Origin: Flavobacteriales bacterium
GTDB taxonomy: Bacteria > Bacteroidota > Bacteroidia > Flavobacteriales > BACL11
Assembly: GCA_002683775.1 (NCBI GenBank)
Contig: NYTT01000016.1
Coordinates: 1 to 13,429, forward strand
DNA: 13,429 nucleotides
Direction of reading: 5' to 3'
Below are positions 11,056 through 13,429 of the stretch, one piece after another. Both the position numbers and the translations under genes were made by a program. Under the pieces are notes generated by a model. That model ran no database searches, had not been told where the DNA came from, and saw nothing but the letters and a program-made list of their open reading frames with translations. Each line of letters starts with the position of its first letter. Position 1 is the first letter of the stretch.

Positions 11056-13429
11056 TTACTTAATAATTATTTTAGTATTCGTTTTTGTGTTTCCTATTTC
11101 AACTTCTAAAAAGTAAACACCGCTAGCCTTTGTAGCTCGCTTAATAATATATCTATCTGTATCGTTAATCTCGTATTTTTCAATCACCTTTCCGTAAATA
11201 TCAACAACTGTAATTTTCGCCTCCTCTATAACTCTACCAAAATCAACCGTAGTCTCATTCCTAAATGGATTAGGATAAATACTTAAATCTTGTAAACTAG
11301 CTACATCCAATATAGCTGTTTGTACAAACGTAGTAGAATTAGACTGTGACTCACAACCATTATTATCTGTCACTTCTACATAGTATACACCTCCAGATCC
11401 AACTACATAACTATCAGAAGTACCTAATTCAACACCAGGCTGTGATTGCTCTATCCAAGAATAAAAATATGGAGAAGTCCCTCCAGAAACTGAAGTATTT
11501 AATATATATGTCTGACTCGCAGTAACTGTTGCAGACAATGGTGCTGGCTCTGTCACCACATACGCTTCAGTTACAGAACAATTACTACCATCTGTTATTG
11601 TAAGACTATATGAACCTGCAGGAACATTAATAACACTATTTGATAATGAACTTATAGGAGACCAAGAATAAGTATATGAACCTGTACCTCCAAATGTTGA
11701 AGTAACTATTGAACCATCATTATCGCCATCACAGCTTGCATTAGTAACAGATGAAGTAGAATAAATAAGAGAATTCTGCGATACAGTAATTGTATCTAAT
11801 GTTGTACATCCTGTATTATTAGCATAACTAGCATATAAAATATAATCTCCTGCTAATAAAGCATTTGGATTTACCACATTACCACTTAAATCTTCCCATA
11901 CATAAGTGTGATTTGGATTAACTAAACCAATAATACCAACGGCACCTGTAGAGTCACCATAACAATCAATATCTTGCTGAACAGCAACCGAAACATCAGT
12001 AGTTATTGTCGTATCTAATACAGCCTGATCATTACCACCTAATATTAAAGACCCATCACAAGAATTAGCATCTTGTAATAATACTGTATAATCACCTGTA
12101 CAAACTCCACTAACTAAACCATTTATATCAACACTGTAAGATGAAGTAACACCTGTCTGATTATTTAATAAAATTGCAGAATAAGGAGTAACCCCTCCCT
12201 CAACATACAACGATAATTCACCATCACATGCTCCTAAACAAAGAGCATCAGCAGATGATAATACCTTGTATAAAAGAGGATCTGGTGAAGTTAATTGCTG
12301 AATTGTATTTACAGTACAACCATTATCATCTGTAACTGTAACTGAATAAATACCTGCAGACAAATTAAATATAGTATCATTGGTACTAGAACCAGGAGGA
12401 CCAAACCACTGGTATGTGTAAGGCAAAGTACCTGCCGTAACTTCAACAGTTAAAATACCGTCTGTACCATCAAAACAACTGATTGTAGTATCTAAAAAAC
12501 TCAAGGATTCAATTGTTGCACCCATAACACTAGTAACTTGAGTTAAATCAACACTAACACTTGCAACACAACCTCTATAATCCGTAACCGTAACCATATA
12601 AATACCTGCATCTAAATTAGAAGCAATAGATGTTGTCTGAGGAAAAACTGAATTATCATCCCACTCATAAGTGTAGGGCGCAGTACCACCAACAACATAA
12701 GCTGTAGCTGATGCTGTATTAACACCTACACAATACGCCAAAGTACTATCTGAAATAGTAACAACTAATGGCTCTGGCTGATTAATCATAACAGTATCTG
12801 TAGCTGTACAACCTCTGTCATCTTCTAAAGAAACAGTCTCTAAACCTGAAAATAATGTGTACTCAGTAACTGACGAATCCAAAGCAGTGGATACCAAACC
12901 ATTATTAACCCAAGTAAAAGTATACGGCTGCGTTCCTCCAACTCCAACAGCATAAGCCGTACCAGTAGAAAAACCATAACAACTAACCTCTAAAACCTCC
13001 TCAGCATTAACATACAATGGTGCTGGCTCGCTAATATAAATACTATCAACTACAACACATCCTAAATCATCCCTAGTTGTTACATAATAACTTCCGTGAG
13101 ATAAATTCAATGCCGTATATTGATTAACATTATCTATTTGGTTCGCTAAATGACTCCAAAAATATGTGTAAGAAGAAGAAGCCCCACCAACAGTGGATAC
13201 AAAGGCAGAAGCATCTGCAGTACCAAAGCAACTTATAGAATCAGTAATAGATAATGAAGATTCAATAAGAGTATTCTCAGGTATTTCTACAGAATCAGTA
13301 ACAATACAACCTCTAACATCACTAACCTGAACCGTATGCCATCCTCCACTCAAAGAAAGAGCCTCATTTGCAATTTCACCATTATCCCAAAGATAATTAT
13401 AAGCAGGAGCTCCTGAAAAAGGAACCATA
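11056..13429 (-). CDS. SprB-repeat, T9SS-secreted surface protein (5' end outside window)
   Basis: The visible 790 residues form the C-terminal part of a large extracellular protein; no start or signal peptide is in the window. Residues 1-706 are eight SprB-like modules of about 75-90 residues plus a partial first one. A typical module runs ISCFDGTDG ... GGTxPYTYxW ... LxAGxYxVTVTDxxGC ... EPAPL. Residues 707-790 are a type A T9SS sorting domain, with LSIYPNPFRNETTVDFG (714-730), ITVVDIYGKVI, ASGVYFLEVEIG and the basic end TNTKIIIK. Such proteins are exported by Sec, cross the outer membrane by T9SS, and are released or anchored after the C-terminal domain is cut. Adhesion or gliding is known for SprB, but the function here is unproven. 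The modules contain 18 cysteines and only five Lys/Arg. The edge ATG at 13428-13426 lies inside a module and is not the start. Confidence 0.93.
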   Translation of the reverse strand, partial: MVPFSGAPAYNYLWDNGEIANEALSLSGGWHTVQVSDVRGCIVTDSVEIPENTLIESSLSITDSISCFGTADASAFVSTVGGASSSYTYFWSHLANQIDNVNQYTALNLSHGSYYVTTRDDLGCVVVDSIYISEPAPLYVNAEEVLEVSCYGFSTGTAYAVGVGGTQPYTFTWVNNGLVSTALDSSVTEYTLFSGLETVSLEDDRGCTATDTVMINQPEPLVVTISDSTLAYCVGVNTASATAYVVGGTAPYTYEWDDNSVFPQTTSIASNLDAGIYMVTVTDYRGCVASVSVDLTQVTSVMGATIESLSFLDTTISCFDGTDGILTVEVTAGTLPYTYQWFGPPGSSTNDTIFNLSAGIYSVTVTDDNGCTVNTIQQLTSPDPLLYKVLSSADALCLGACDGELSLYVEGGVTPYSAILLNNQTGVTSSYSVDINGLVSGVCTGDYTVLLQDANSCDGSLILGGNDQAVLDTTITTDVSVAVQQDIDCYGDSTGAVGIIGLVNPNHTYVWEDLSGNVVNPNALLAGDYILYASYANNTGCTTLDTITVSQNSLIYSTSSVTNASCDGDNDGSIVTSTFGGTGSYTYSWSPISSLSNSVINVPAGSYSLTITDGSNCSVTEAYVVTEPAPLSATVTASQTYILNTSVSGGTSPYFYSWIEQSQPGVELGTSDSYVVGSGGVYYVEVTDNNGCESQSNSTTFVQTAILDVASLQDLSIYPNPFRNETTVDFGRVIEEAKITVVDIYGKVIEKYEINDTDRYIIKRATKASGVYFLEVEIGNTKTNTKIIIK
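11311..13429 (-). repeat. Array of SprB-like protein modules (eight complete, one partial)
   Basis: Measured in residues from the window edge, the modules are 1-53 (partial), 54-138, 139-221, 222-304, 305-385, 386-475, 476-554, 555-631 and 632-706. Each usually has one Cys in an SC-x-G-like start and one in the D-x-x-G-C end. Exceptions are the sixth, with four Cys and no Y-T-Y-x-W core, and the last, which lacks the first Cys. Modules have diverged: similarity is clear in protein and only patchy in DNA, for example ATAAATACCTGCA near 12347 and 12599. Confidence 0.88.

Noticed and set aside
13426..13428. ATG at the window edge as the start of the secreted protein
   Set aside because: The frame enters in the middle of a SprB-like module (PFSGAPAYNYLWDNG) with no signal peptide, so the gene must continue upstream.

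Overview
The window is almost entirely one long minus-strand translation operon from a low-GC member of the Bacteroidota, most likely a Flavobacteriia-like organism. Four things support this. Gene order is rpsL-rpsG-fusA-rpsJ-... with no tuf between fusA and rpsJ. A TAnnTTTG-type -7 promoter element lies in front of rpsL. Ribosome-binding leaders are AT-rich and lack Shine-Dalgarno motifs. The upstream neighbour encodes a type IX secretion system (T9SS) substrate with SprB-like repeats. I cannot name the genus from sequence alone.

Layout, in the direction of transcription (right to left). At 13429-11056 is the 3' part of a large secreted repeat protein: eight full SprB-like modules plus a partial one, then a C-terminal T9SS sorting domain. 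Its 5' end lies outside the window. At 11055-10848 is a 208-bp intergenic region with a perfect 13-bp hairpin terminator and the putative operon promoter. From 10847 to the left edge run 21 tightly packed genes: rpsL, rpsG, fusA (str part); rpsJ, rplC, rplD, rplW, rplB, rpsS, rplV, rpsC, rplP, rpmC, rpsQ (S10 part); rplN, rplX, rplE, rpsN, rpsH, rplF, rplR (spc part). The rplR stop codon is cut by the window edge. No plus-strand gene, tRNA, rRNA, mobile element or CRISPR array is supported.

The operon genes encode 20 ribosomal proteins plus elongation factor G, so they make parts of both ribosomal subunits and the translocase that drives them. Spacers run from a 1-nt overlap to 25 nt, and I see no terminator between genes, which fits one polycistronic transcript. 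All 21 complete stop codons are TAA, all starts are ATG, and no start has a well-placed GGAG-type Shine-Dalgarno motif.

The ribosomal part is ordinary and highly conserved; I see no undescribed system in it. The points most worth a second look are the extreme charge and cysteine pattern of the T9SS repeat protein, the SD-less TAA-only organisation, the 13-A tract joining rpsJ to rplC, and the promoter/terminator region.
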